Origin: an uncultured Oscillospiraceae bacterium
GTDB taxonomy: Bacteria > Bacillota > Clostridia > Oscillospirales > Oscillospiraceae
DNA: 39,540 nucleotides
Direction: 5' to 3'
Assembly: GCA_904420435.1 (NCBI GenBank)
Contig: CAJFVK010000006.1
Span: 1-39,540 of the forward strand
Below, piece by piece: positions 9,206 to 18,053 of the stretch; positions within the stretch are counted from its first letter, which is position 1; the number at the start of each line of letters is the position of its first letter. The translations under genes were made by a program, and so were the position numbers. The notes beneath the pieces are model-generated. The model saw nothing but the letters and a program-made list of their open reading frames with translations, did not search any database and was not told the DNA's origin.

Positions 9206-10471
9206 TCAGGGGGCGAAGCGGGGCAGGGCGGCGCAGAGCCGCTCCAGATCGATGGTGGCGTACCGGCCGTTCTCGTAGAGGATCCGGCCGCCCACCATGG
9301 TCAGGGCCACCTCCCCGGTGGGGGCGGCGTACACCAGCTCCGCCTCCGGGGAGAAGCCGGGATGCCACTGGGGGGCGTCCCGGCGCAGCAGGATCAGGTC
9401 CGCCGGCGCGCCGGGGGTGAGCCGGCCCACGGGAAAGCCCATGGCACCGCCGGCGGCGGAGGTGGCCATGGCGATGGCCTGATCCAGGGAGACGGCGGTG
9501 GGGTCCCGGAGGACTCCCTTTTGCAGCAGGGCGGCGAACCGGAGCTCCTCCAGGATATCCTGATTGTTGTTGCTGGCGGAGCCGTCCGTCCCCAGAGCCA
9601 CAGGGATTCCCGCCTGGAGGAAGGCGGCAGCCGGGGCGATGCCGCTGCCCAGCTTCAGATTGCTCCGGGGGCAGTGGACCACCGTGGCCCCCCGCTGGCG
9701 GGCCAGGGCGATATCCGCCTCCGTGAGATGGACGCAGTGGGCCATGAGGGTGTTCGGCCCCACCAGGCCGTGGCGGTCCAGCAGGGAGAGGGGGGTGCAG
9801 CCGTGCTGGGCCAGACAGTCCGCCTGCTCCCGCTCCGTTTCAGAAACGTGAACATGGACCGGGAGGCCCCGGTCCGCCGACAGCCGGGCCGAAGCGTCCA
9901 GCAGGGCGCCGCCGCAGGTGTAGACCGCGTGGGGGCCGATCCCCACCCGGATCAGGGGGTTCCCTTGGTACCGATCCGCCAGGCGGGCGATGGTCTCCAG
10001 CCGGTCTGGCTCCGCGGCCAGGAGCTCGTCGGTGACCGTGGGGGTGACCAGGGCCCGGAGCCCCGCCTCCTCCAGGGCCTGGGCTACCGCCTCACTGTGA
10101 ATATACATATCGCACAGGCAGGTGACCCCGGAGCGGATACACTCCGCCGCGTTCAGCAGGGCGCCCCAGTAGCAGCTCTCCCAGGTGTGGCGGGCCTCAT
10201 AGGGCCAGACCACCTGGCGCAGCCAGTCCTGGAGGACCAGCCCCTCCCCCCGGGAGCGCAGCAGACTCAGGGGGGAGTGGGTGTGGGCGTTGACAAGGCC
10301 AGGCATCAGCAGGCCGCCGCCGCAGTCGATGGTCCGGACCGGGGCGAAGTCCGCGGGCGGCTCCCCGCCGGCGAAGGCCACGGCGCCGCTTCGGATGCCC
10401 ACCGACACGTCGCGCCGGAGGGGCGCGCCGGCCCCCTCCAGAAAGAGGGCGTGGGTGAAGAGCAGATCCAT
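9206..10471 (-). CDS. Amidohydrolase, MTA/SAH deaminase-like (MtaD/DadD family)
   Basis: MPGLVNAHTHSPLSLLR, VHVHVSETE, MAHCVHLTEADIALA, GTDGSASNNNQDILEE metal-site motifs. Start is 3 nt after the upstream stop. Confidence 0.85.
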   Translation of the reverse strand: MDLLFTHALFLEGAGAPLRRDVSVGIRSGAVAFAGGEPPADFAPVRTIDCGGGLLMPGLVNAHTHSPLSLLRSRGEGLVLQDWLRQVVWPYEARHTWESCYWGALLNAAECIRSGVTCLCDMYIHSEAVAQALEEAGLRALVTPTVTDELLAAEPDRLETIARLADRYQGNPLIRVGIGPHAVYTCGGALLDASARLSADRGLPVHVHVSETEREQADCLAQHGCTPLSLLDRHGLVGPNTLMAHCVHLTEADIALARQRGATVVHCPRSNLKLGSGIAPAAAFLQAGIPVALGTDGSASNNNQDILEELRFAALLQKGVLRDPTAVSLDQAIAMATSAAGGAMGFPVGRLTPGAPADLILLRRDAPQWHPGFSPEAELVYAAPTGEVALTMVGGRILYENGRYATIDLERLCAALPRFAP

Positions 10472-10474
10472 ACC

Positions 10475-11650
10475 CTACAGCGCCAGCATCCGGCGGCTGA
10501 CCGCCACGTCGATTTCCCGGGGGATGGGCTGGACACCCCGGTGGAGGCTGTGCTTCCCGCTGGCCAGCAGCGCCCCGCAGGAGGCCTGGAGCCCCAGCCC
10601 CAGATCCATGATGGCGATGGGATTGCCATCCCCGGCGGAGAGGTTCAGGGGGTTGGCGTTTTCCAGAAGGAACACCTTCTTCTCCCCGTACCAGAGGGCC
10701 TCCTTGCCCTTGCCCACATCCTCCACCTTGTCTGCGGCAGCCCGGAGGTCCTCCGTGTCGATCTCAAAGCCAAAGTGGCCGGCGTTGGCGAGAATCAGCC
10801 CGTCGGAGAAGCAGGGGATGTGCTCCTTGGTGATCACATGGAACCGTCCGGTGGAGGTGATGAGGACCTCCGCCTCCCGGATCAGCTCGCTTAGATCCTC
10901 GGACACCCGGTGGCCGTCCACCTTGGCCTTCAGCAGGTACACCGGATCGATGTCGTAGACGGAGGTGTGGGCCCCCAGGGCCCGGAGCTTTCCGGCGATG
11001 CCGCTGCCGCACCAGCCGTAGCCGATCACCAGGATGCGCTTGCCCCCCAGCAGCAGGCTGGTGGAACGCATGAGCCCGTCCACCACAGACTGGCCCACCC
11101 CCACCGCGTTCTCCAGCAGCTTTTTTAAGGGGGAGTCGTCGATGACAATCACAGGGAAGCGGATGTCATAGCCGGATTCGTCGATCAGCAGGCGGCCGGT
11201 GCGGGTCTCCTCGTTGGCCCCCAGGGGGACCCAGTCCCGCTCCTTTTTGTGGTAGGCCAGGATCAGGCTGGCCCCGTTGTCCAGCAGCAGCTGGGGCCGC
11301 TGCTCCATCACCAGCTCCAGGTAGCGCTGGTGGTCGGCCATGGTATCCTTCTCCCGGGCCAGAACGGTGATGCGGGGGTTGCTGGCCAGGAAGGCCGCGG
11401 TGTCCGGCTTTGTGGTGCCAAGGCACCCCACCAGATAGACGTGCTCCGCCCCGCCGGTCAGGATGGCGTCGATCCAGAAGGCGGTTTTCGGCTCCACATG
11501 GAGACAGATGGCGACCGTCAGGCCCCGGAAGGGCTGCTCCTCCCGGAAGCTCTCCTTCAGGGAGGCAATGAGGGGCATCTGCTCCATAAACCAGCGCATC
11601 CGCGCCTTGCCCGCCGCGGCAAGGGAGGGATCATCAATGATAGAAGTCAT
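10475..11650 (-). CDS. Divergent adenosylhomocysteinase-family protein (SAHH or S-inosylhomocysteine hydrolase-like)
   Basis: LHVEPKTAFWIDAIL, GANEETRTGR, VIGYGWCGSGIAGKLRALGA NAD-binding motif, LANAGHFGFEID. Protein is only 391 aa and its C-terminus ends soon after EIDVAVSRRMLAL. Confidence 0.8.
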   Translation of the reverse strand: MTSIIDDPSLAAAGKARMRWFMEQMPLIASLKESFREEQPFRGLTVAICLHVEPKTAFWIDAILTGGAEHVYLVGCLGTTKPDTAAFLASNPRITVLAREKDTMADHQRYLELVMEQRPQLLLDNGASLILAYHKKERDWVPLGANEETRTGRLLIDESGYDIRFPVIVIDDSPLKKLLENAVGVGQSVVDGLMRSTSLLLGGKRILVIGYGWCGSGIAGKLRALGAHTSVYDIDPVYLLKAKVDGHRVSEDLSELIREAEVLITSTGRFHVITKEHIPCFSDGLILANAGHFGFEIDTEDLRAAADKVEDVGKGKEALWYGEKKVFLLENANPLNLSAGDGNPIAIMDLGLGLQASCGALLASGKHSLHRGVQPIPREIDVAVSRRMLAL

Positions 11651-11675
11651 TTTTTCTCATCCTTTCCGTTGTGAA

Positions 11676-11705
11676 TTGACATGAGCATATCTTGTTCGCT
11701 ATAAT
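11676..11705 (+). promoter_or_regulatory. Sigma-70 promoter of the Crp/Fnr-family gene
   Basis: TTGACA (11676-11681), 18-bp spacer, TATAAT (11700-11705). Confidence 0.8.
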
Positions 11706-11712
11706 AATTCGA

Positions 11713-11724
11713 GGACAAATGTCC
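11713..11724. promoter_or_regulatory. Palindromic operator candidate GGACA-AA-TGTCC
   Basis: Same half-sites recur at 12615-12626; lies at about +1 to +12 of the Crp-gene promoter and ~30 bp upstream of a minus-strand TATGCT. Confidence 0.6.
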
Positions 11725-11763
11725 GGTTGCGCCGGGGCGCGGCCAGAGAGGAGGCGCGGGGAC

Positions 11764-12444
11764 ATGGTAACGGATAAGAGCCCGGAACGGATCCGGCAGG
11801 TGGCCGCAGAATTGGGGGCGGAGAGCCTTCTACTGCCGGAGGTGCTCCGGAACACGCGGATCGTTTCCTATGAGGAAGGCGAAACCATGATGACCTCCGG
11901 GGACCCGGTGGAGGAGGTTTCCGTGCTGTTTCGCGGGGCCATGCGGGTGTACTCCGTTTCCGAGAGCGGCAAACTGGTGACCGTGGCGGTGGCCAGACCG
12001 CCGGAGATGTTTGGGGACATTGAATTTCTCCAGGGGCGGGACACCCTCCACAGCGTGGTGGCGGAAACCCAGTCGGAGGTGCTGTGCTTTGCCCTGCGGG
12101 ACGTGCGGACCTATCTGGCGGAAAACGTGGTGTTCTACCGGATGATCTGCAACAACCTGATCGAGAAGCTGTACAACACCTCCAGCAACTACTCCCGGGT
12201 GCTCCAGTACCCCACCAAGACCCTCCTGGCCCAGTACCTGCTGCGGTCCCGGGAGGCGGACGGAATCGTCAGCTGCAAAAGCAGGGAGCTGGCGGAGTAC
12301 CTGGGGGTGACCCCCCGCCATATCAGCCGGCTCATTACAGAGCTGGTGGAGGAGGGGGCTGTGGCCCGGGAGAGCGGGCGGCGGCTGCGGGTGACCGACC
12401 CGGAGCGGCTCCGCGCCTGCATGGACCAGCTGCTGCAGAAGTAG
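11764..12444 (+). CDS. Crp/Fnr-family transcriptional regulator
   Basis: cNMP-like domain (EVSVLFRGAMRVYSVSESGKLVTVAVARPPEMFGDIEFLQG) and HTH SRELAEYLGVTPRHISRLITELVEEGAV. ATG after gaggaggcg. Confidence 0.88.
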   Translation: MVTDKSPERIRQVAAELGAESLLLPEVLRNTRIVSYEEGETMMTSGDPVEEVSVLFRGAMRVYSVSESGKLVTVAVARPPEMFGDIEFLQGRDTLHSVVAETQSEVLCFALRDVRTYLAENVVFYRMICNNLIEKLYNTSSNYSRVLQYPTKTLLAQYLLRSREADGIVSCKSRELAEYLGVTPRHISRLITELVEEGAVARESGRRLRVTDPERLRACMDQLLQK

Positions 12445-12504
12445 GACGGTCCGCCGGGCGGAATGTTTTGGAAATCCAGATCAGCGGAAAGCGATAGCAA
12501 GGAC

Positions 12505-12547
12505 CAGCGCCGGACGGGGCCTTTTGCTCCATCCGGCGCTGTTTTTT
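12505..12547 (+). terminator. Intrinsic terminator downstream of the Crp/Fnr gene
   Basis: CAGCGCCGGA ... TCCGGCGCTG followed by TTTTTT. Confidence 0.75.
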
Positions 12548-12614
12548 CGCTCGGCGGCAGGGGGGATGCCCTGTCGCATATTTGGTTTTTTTCGAAAGAT
12601 TTAACACGGGATGG

Positions 12615-12626
12615 GGACATATGTCC
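12615..12626. promoter_or_regulatory. Palindromic operator candidate GGACA-TA-TGTCC
   Basis: Perfect 12-bp palindrome matching the site at 11713-11724; upstream of the MBL-HD gene. Confidence 0.6.
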
Positions 12627-12687
12627 TATTTTTGAAGTGGTGTTTTCCTGTTTGATGAGAGCAAGAAAAACGACGGGAGGCGAGAGC

Positions 12688-14133
12688 ATGTTTCTGACCA
12701 TGCTGGGGACCGGCAACGGCTTTACGCCGGGGCTTCTGGACAGCAACGCGCTGCTGGAGTCCGGAAACAGCCGGACGCTGATCGACTGCGGGACCACCGC
12801 CTGGGACAGCCTGGGCATGCTGGGATTGAAGCGGGAGTCGATTGACACCATTTTTCTGACCCATATCCACTTCGATCACGCCGGCGGGCTGGAGTCCATC
12901 GCCCTTTACAGCAAGTATGTATCCCACCGGCGCGTCCGGCTGATTGTGCCGGCGCCCATCCGTCAGGAGCTGTGGGACCGCTGCCTCTCCGGCGGGCTTG
13001 ATAACCCTGCGGGGGGCTGCAGCAGCCTGGAGGACTACTTCGATGTGGCCGCCCCGGTGGAGGGGGAGCGGTTTCCCCTGTGCGGCGACGTCCAGGCGGA
13101 GTGGTTCCCAACCCGGCATATCCCCGGGAAGTTCAGCTGCGGCCTTCTGATGGACGGGGGCGTGGCCTACACCTCGGACATGGTCTGCGACCTGCCCCTG
13201 GTGGAGTCCCTGGCAGCCCGGGGGGCGGAAACAATCTTCCACGACTGCCAGATGGGCGACGCCAACAACCACTGCAAATACCAGGAGATCCTCCGGTTCC
13301 CGCAGGAGATCCGGGACCGCCTGATCCTGATCCACCACGGGCAGCTGACGCCGCCCTCCGGCGACGGACTGCGCTTTGCCGTCCAGCACCAGCGGATGGA
13401 CCTCTCCGGCCGGACAGCCCATCGGGAGGAGGGGGCGTCAGATCCCCTGGTGGAGCGGACCATGGACCACATGCGGCAGCTCCAGGGCGACGAGCATACG
13501 GGCCACGACTGGTTCCACACCCAGCGGGTCTATCAGGCGGCCATGCGCTTTGCGGATATGTCCGCCGTGCCGGTGGACAGGCGGACTGTGGCCCTGGCGG
13601 CCCTGCTTCACGACATCGCCGACTGGAAGTTCAACGGCGGCGATGAGGAGGTCGGTCCCCGGGCGGCCCGCCAGTGGCTGGAGGAGTGCGGGGTGGAGGA
13701 GGAAACCATCCGGCATATTCAGACCATTATCCGGGACCTGTCCTTCAAGGGAATGGGAGAGCGGAAGGCCATGACCACACCGGAGGGCGAGATCGTCCAG
13801 GATGCGGACCGGCTGGACGCGGTGGGTGCCATCGGCATCGCCCGGGCCTTCGCCACAGGCGCGGCGCTGGGCAACCTGATCCTGGACCCGGATCTGCCCC
13901 CACGGGACAACCTGGACAGCAAGACCTACAAGGACCACTCGGTCCGGGCCACATCGGTCAACCACTTTTATGAAAAACTGCTGCACATCTACCAGCTGAT
14001 GAATACCCCCCAGGCCAGGGCGGAGGCCCTCTCCCGCCACCGGTACATGATCGCCTATCTGCAGGAGCTCTACGGGGAGTGCGGGATGCTGGAGAGCGTG
14101 CATCAGCAGTTATTAAAGCAGTATGAGATCTAG
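12688..14133 (+). CDS. Metallo-beta-lactamase (RNase Z-like) fused to HD-domain hydrolase
   Basis: N-half TIFLTHIHFDHAGG (HxHxDH); C-half HTGHDWFHTQRVYQAAMRFA ... ALLHDIADWKF ... VQDADRLDAVGAIGIARAF (YedJ-like HD). GGGAGG RBS at 12675. Confidence 0.85.
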   Translation: MFLTMLGTGNGFTPGLLDSNALLESGNSRTLIDCGTTAWDSLGMLGLKRESIDTIFLTHIHFDHAGGLESIALYSKYVSHRRVRLIVPAPIRQELWDRCLSGGLDNPAGGCSSLEDYFDVAAPVEGERFPLCGDVQAEWFPTRHIPGKFSCGLLMDGGVAYTSDMVCDLPLVESLAARGAETIFHDCQMGDANNHCKYQEILRFPQEIRDRLILIHHGQLTPPSGDGLRFAVQHQRMDLSGRTAHREEGASDPLVERTMDHMRQLQGDEHTGHDWFHTQRVYQAAMRFADMSAVPVDRRTVALAALLHDIADWKFNGGDEEVGPRAARQWLEECGVEEETIRHIQTIIRDLSFKGMGERKAMTTPEGEIVQDADRLDAVGAIGIARAFATGAALGNLILDPDLPPRDNLDSKTYKDHSVRATSVNHFYEKLLHIYQLMNTPQARAEALSRHRYMIAYLQELYGECGMLESVHQQLLKQYEI

Positions 14134-14164
14134 CGGTATGCAAATGGCAAAAGGAGGACATCTT

Positions 14165-15256
14165 ATGAAACGCTTACTCACACTTCTGCTGGCGGCAGCC
14201 ATGACGCTGTCCCTGCTGGCCGGCTGCGGCAGCAGCAATCAGAACAACGGCGGCAATAGCGGTAATGGCGGCGGCAACGCCGGCAGCGGCGATTCAGACA
14301 CAGGCGGCGAGAAGGAGTGGAAGATCGGCCTGGTGGCCGCCGGCACCTTCGGCGACAACGGCCTCAACGACGCGCTGAAGACTGCCATGGACACCTTTAC
14401 AGAGAACACGGGCATCGAGGTGACCTGCGTGGAGGTCAACGAGTTCAACGACCACGAGATCCACGCCCGCAACTTCGGCAGCGAGGGCTACGACCTGGTG
14501 ATCATGGGCGGCACCGTGTCGGAGATCATGCCCACCATTCTGGAGGACTACCCCGACACCCACTACGTGCTCAACAAGGGCACCGTGGACGGCTACGACA
14601 ACTGCACCTCCATCCAGTTTGAGGAGCCCCAGGCCGGCTTCATCGGCGGCGCCTTTGCCGTGATGATGAGCGAGTACCTGGGCGGGCCCTCCGAGGTGGG
14701 CTGGGTCGGCGGCCAGCGGATCGCGGACCTGGAGCTGTGCCGCTACTGCTTTGAGGCTGGCGCGGCCTACGCCGGCGGCCACGCCACCACCGCCTATGTG
14801 GGCGACTTCACCGACATCGCCCGGGCCAGCGAGCTGGCGCTGCAGATGTACAACGACGGCATGGTGATCGTCCAGGCCTTCGCCGGCGGCGCCGCCAACG
14901 GCGTCTACCAGGCCGTGGAGGGCCTGGAGGAGGGCAAGTACGCCATGGGCGCCGCCACCGGGCAGTTCGACCTGTCCCCGGACCGGATCATCGCCTCCCA
15001 CATCATCAAGACCGACGAGTACTTTGCCGACGTCTGCCAGCAGTTCATTGACGGCGAGCTGCCCTCCGGCATTGTAAAGGCCGGCCTGGCGGACGGCGCC
15101 ACCGGCATCCGCCTCTCCCCCTACATCGGGGACCTGATCCCCCAGGAGATCCTGGACGCCATGGACGAGATTGAGGCGAAGATCATCTCCGGCGAGATTG
15201 TGCCTCCCACCACGGAGGAGGAGCTGGAGAACTACCTGGCCTCTCTGGAGGCTTAA
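14165..15256 (+). CDS. BMP-family ABC transporter substrate-binding lipoprotein (nucleoside type)
   Basis: Lipobox MKRLLTLLLAAAMTLSLLAGCGSS; GLVAAGTFGDNGLNDALKTAM; GGFIGGAFAVMMSEYLGG-like block (AGFIGGAFAVMMSEYLGGPSEVGWVGG). Confidence 0.9.
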   Translation: MKRLLTLLLAAAMTLSLLAGCGSSNQNNGGNSGNGGGNAGSGDSDTGGEKEWKIGLVAAGTFGDNGLNDALKTAMDTFTENTGIEVTCVEVNEFNDHEIHARNFGSEGYDLVIMGGTVSEIMPTILEDYPDTHYVLNKGTVDGYDNCTSIQFEEPQAGFIGGAFAVMMSEYLGGPSEVGWVGGQRIADLELCRYCFEAGAAYAGGHATTAYVGDFTDIARASELALQMYNDGMVIVQAFAGGAANGVYQAVEGLEEGKYAMGAATGQFDLSPDRIIASHIIKTDEYFADVCQQFIDGELPSGIVKAGLADGATGIRLSPYIGDLIPQEILDAMDEIEAKIISGEIVPPTTEEELENYLASLEA

Positions 15257-15447
15257 GCCGGAGCGGCCTGGGCGCCGACGGCACAGAAATAGGACCACAG
15301 GCCACGGGTCTCCCTCCGCACGGCGGAGGGGGCCCGAACGCCGCCGGGTGATTTTCGCCCGGCGCGCTGCCTGCAGACCAGGCGGAATGGCCGGCCTGCC
15401 GCACCAGCTGCGGCGGGCTGGCCTGAATCTCTTTAGGAGGAATTTCG

Positions 15448-16971
15448 GTGGGATACGCAATTGAGATGCGGGAGATCAGCAAACGCTTTCCCGCTGTGCT
15501 GGCCAACGACAAGGTGACGCTGCGGGTGAAGGAGGGCACGATCCACGCCATCATCGGGGAGAACGGCGCGGGGAAAACCACGCTGATGAACATTCTCTAC
15601 GGGCTCTATGAGCCGGATGGCGGGGAGATCCTGGTCAAGGGCCAGCGGGTGGCGTTCCGCTCCGCCATGGACGCCATCCGCCAGGGGATCGGCATGGTGC
15701 ACCAGCACTTCATGCTCATCCCCCGGCTCTCCGTGGCGGACAACATCGTTCTGGGAGAGGAGCCCCACCGGGGCGTGCGCTACGACGGGAAGGCCGCAGT
15801 GCAGCGGGTGGAGGAGGTCTGCCGGACCTACGGCATCCACATCGACCCCAAGGCCCGGGTGCGGGACATCTCCCTGGGCATGCAGCAGCGGGTGGAGATC
15901 GTCAAGACCCTCTACCGGGGCGCGGACGTGATCATCCTGGATGAGCCCACGGCAGTGCTGACCCCCCAGGAGATCGACGATCTGGGGTTGGTGCTCAAGG
16001 GGCTGAAGGAGCGGGGCAAGACCATCCTGATCATCACCCACAAGCTGGAGGAGGTCATGGACTTCAGCGACGAGATCACCGTTCTGCGGGCCGGCCGCCA
16101 TGTGGTCACCGTCCGGAAGGAGGACACCAGCATCCCGGAGCTGACCGCTTACATGGTGGGCCGGGAGGTGCACCTGGGCGGCCACAAGCAGCCGGTGGAC
16201 GGCTCCCAGGTAATGCTCCAGCTGGACCACGTGAGCTTCCATCAGAAGGGACGGCAGGCTCTGGAGGATATCTCCCTGACCATCCACAGCGGGGAGATCC
16301 TGGGCATTGCCGGCATCGACGGCAGCGGGCAGACGGAGCTGACGGAGTTGGTGGCGGGGATCCTCCCCTGCGACCAGGGCAGCCTGACCTTCCGCGGGGA
16401 GGACATCACCCGGGTGTCCATCGCCCGGCGAAAAGCCGGGGGCATCGGCTTCATTGCCCAGGACCGCCGGCGCCACGGACTGATCCTGGATTTCTCCGTG
16501 GAGGAGAACCTGCTGCTGGGGATGCAGCGGCGGGAGGAGTTTGTCCGGCGGCGGTTTTTGCAGGACGGCAGGCGGATCCGGGAGATGGCGGAGCGGCGCA
16601 TTCAGGACTTCGACATCCGGCCGCCCCTCCGGACCAGCCGCGCCAGTACGCTCTCCGGCGGCAACCAGCAGAAGGTTGTCATTGCCCGGGAGATGGGGCC
16701 TGACCCGGCCCTGATCGTGGCGGATCAGCCCACCCGGGGGGTGGATGTGGGGGCCATCGAGTTTATCCATAACACCCTGGTGGAGCACCGCAACCGGGGC
16801 GGCAGCGTGCTGCTGGCCTCCCTGGAGCTGGACGAGGTGCTGCTGCTCAGCGACCGGATCGCCGTGATGTACAGCGGCCGCCTGATCGGCATTTTGGACG
16901 CCGCGGAGGCGACCAGGGAGAAAATCGGCCTGATGATGGTGGGCCGGCGTCCGGAGGAGGTGGAGTCCTGA
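15448..16971 (+). CDS. Nucleoside ABC transporter ATP-binding protein (duplicated ABC domains)
   Basis: GENGAGKTTLMNILYG, LDEPTAVLTPQE, second domain GIDGSGQTELTELVAGI and LSGGNQQKVVIAREM. GTG start after TAGGAGG. Confidence 0.93.
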   Translation: MGYAIEMREISKRFPAVLANDKVTLRVKEGTIHAIIGENGAGKTTLMNILYGLYEPDGGEILVKGQRVAFRSAMDAIRQGIGMVHQHFMLIPRLSVADNIVLGEEPHRGVRYDGKAAVQRVEEVCRTYGIHIDPKARVRDISLGMQQRVEIVKTLYRGADVIILDEPTAVLTPQEIDDLGLVLKGLKERGKTILIITHKLEEVMDFSDEITVLRAGRHVVTVRKEDTSIPELTAYMVGREVHLGGHKQPVDGSQVMLQLDHVSFHQKGRQALEDISLTIHSGEILGIAGIDGSGQTELTELVAGILPCDQGSLTFRGEDITRVSIARRKAGGIGFIAQDRRRHGLILDFSVEENLLLGMQRREEFVRRRFLQDGRRIREMAERRIQDFDIRPPLRTSRASTLSGGNQQKVVIAREMGPDPALIVADQPTRGVDVGAIEFIHNTLVEHRNRGGSVLLASLELDEVLLLSDRIAVMYSGRLIGILDAAEATREKIGLMMVGRRPEEVES

Positions 16972-18053
16972 TGAAAGGATACGGAAAGAAACTGCAAAAG
17001 CCACAGAGAAAGACAGTAGTGGACATTGCGCTCCCGTTTCTGCTGCTGTTTTTGTCCTTCCTCTTCAGCTCCATCTGGATCCTCCTCATGGGGAAAAAAC
17101 CGTTGGAGGCCTACGCCGCCCTGCTGGACGGGGCCTTCGGCTCCGCCACAGGGCTGGTGAACACCATCAAGAAGTCCGTTCCCATCGCCTTCGCCTCTTT
17201 CGCGATCATCGTTTCCATGAAGGGCAACACCTTCAATATCGGCGCCGAGGGACAGCTGGCCCTGGGCGGCATCGGGGCCACCCTGGCCGGGGCGCTGATC
17301 CCGGGGCTCCCGGCGCCGCTGCACATCGCCGTGTGTATTCTGGCCGGGGCCCTCTTCGGCATGCTCTATATCCTTTTTCCCACCATCATGCACGTGCGGC
17401 GTGGCGTGGACCTGCTGGTGATCCTCCTGCTGCTGAACAATGTGGCCAGCTATCTGCTCCAGTACTTTGTGCTGGACCTCTTCAAGTCGGACAACGCCCT
17501 GGTCCCCTCCTCCCGGCCGATCCTGGAGTCGGCGGAGCTGCCCTACCTGATTGGCCCACCCTACAGGATGACCATCGCCATCCTCTTTGTGGTCGTGGCG
17601 GCCCTGGTGCTGTACTGGTTCTTCTCCCGCACAGTGGCCGGCTATGAGATGCGGGCGGTGGGGCTGAGCCGGGAGGCGGCCTACTACGCGGGCATTCCCA
17701 TCCGGAAGTACACCAGCCTGGCCCTGCTCCTCAGCGGAGCCCTGGCCGGCATCGGCGGAGCGCTGGAGGTCCTTGGCAACTACCACTGCCTGTATACGGA
17801 TTTCTCCCCCGGCTTCGGCTACGACGGCATCCCCATCGCCCTGCTGTGCGGCTCTAACCCGATCCTGGCGGTGGTGGGCAGCATCGCCTTCGGTGCCCTG
17901 CGCAACGGCTCCCTGACCATGCAGGCCCGGGTGGGGATCTCCAACGAGATCATCTCCGTCATCCAGGGCTCCCTGATTTTGTTCGTGGCCAGCAACTATA
18001 TCTTCCGGTATCTCCTGAACCGCAGGAGAAGAAAGGAGAAGGCACATGGCTGA
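16971..18053 (+). CDS. Nucleoside ABC transporter permease (YufP/NupB-like)
   Basis: Multi-TM; GNTFNIGAEGQLALGGIGATLAG motif; overlaps the preceding stop (TGATG). Confidence 0.9.
   Translation: MKGYGKKLQKPQRKTVVDIALPFLLLFLSFLFSSIWILLMGKKPLEAYAALLDGAFGSATGLVNTIKKSVPIAFASFAIIVSMKGNTFNIGAEGQLALGGIGATLAGALIPGLPAPLHIAVCILAGALFGMLYILFPTIMHVRRGVDLLVILLLLNNVASYLLQYFVLDLFKSDNALVPSSRPILESAELPYLIGPPYRMTIAILFVVVAALVLYWFFSRTVAGYEMRAVGLSREAAYYAGIPIRKYTSLALLLSGALAGIGGALEVLGNYHCLYTDFSPGFGYDGIPIALLCGSNPILAVVGSIAFGALRNGSLTMQARVGISNEIISVIQGSLILFVASNYIFRYLLNRRRRKEKAHG

Noticed and set aside
7151-10894. 1247-aa plus-strand ORF
   Set aside because: Antisense to pepF, amidohydrolase and SAHH-like genes, all with clear family motifs; low-complexity GC-driven open frame.
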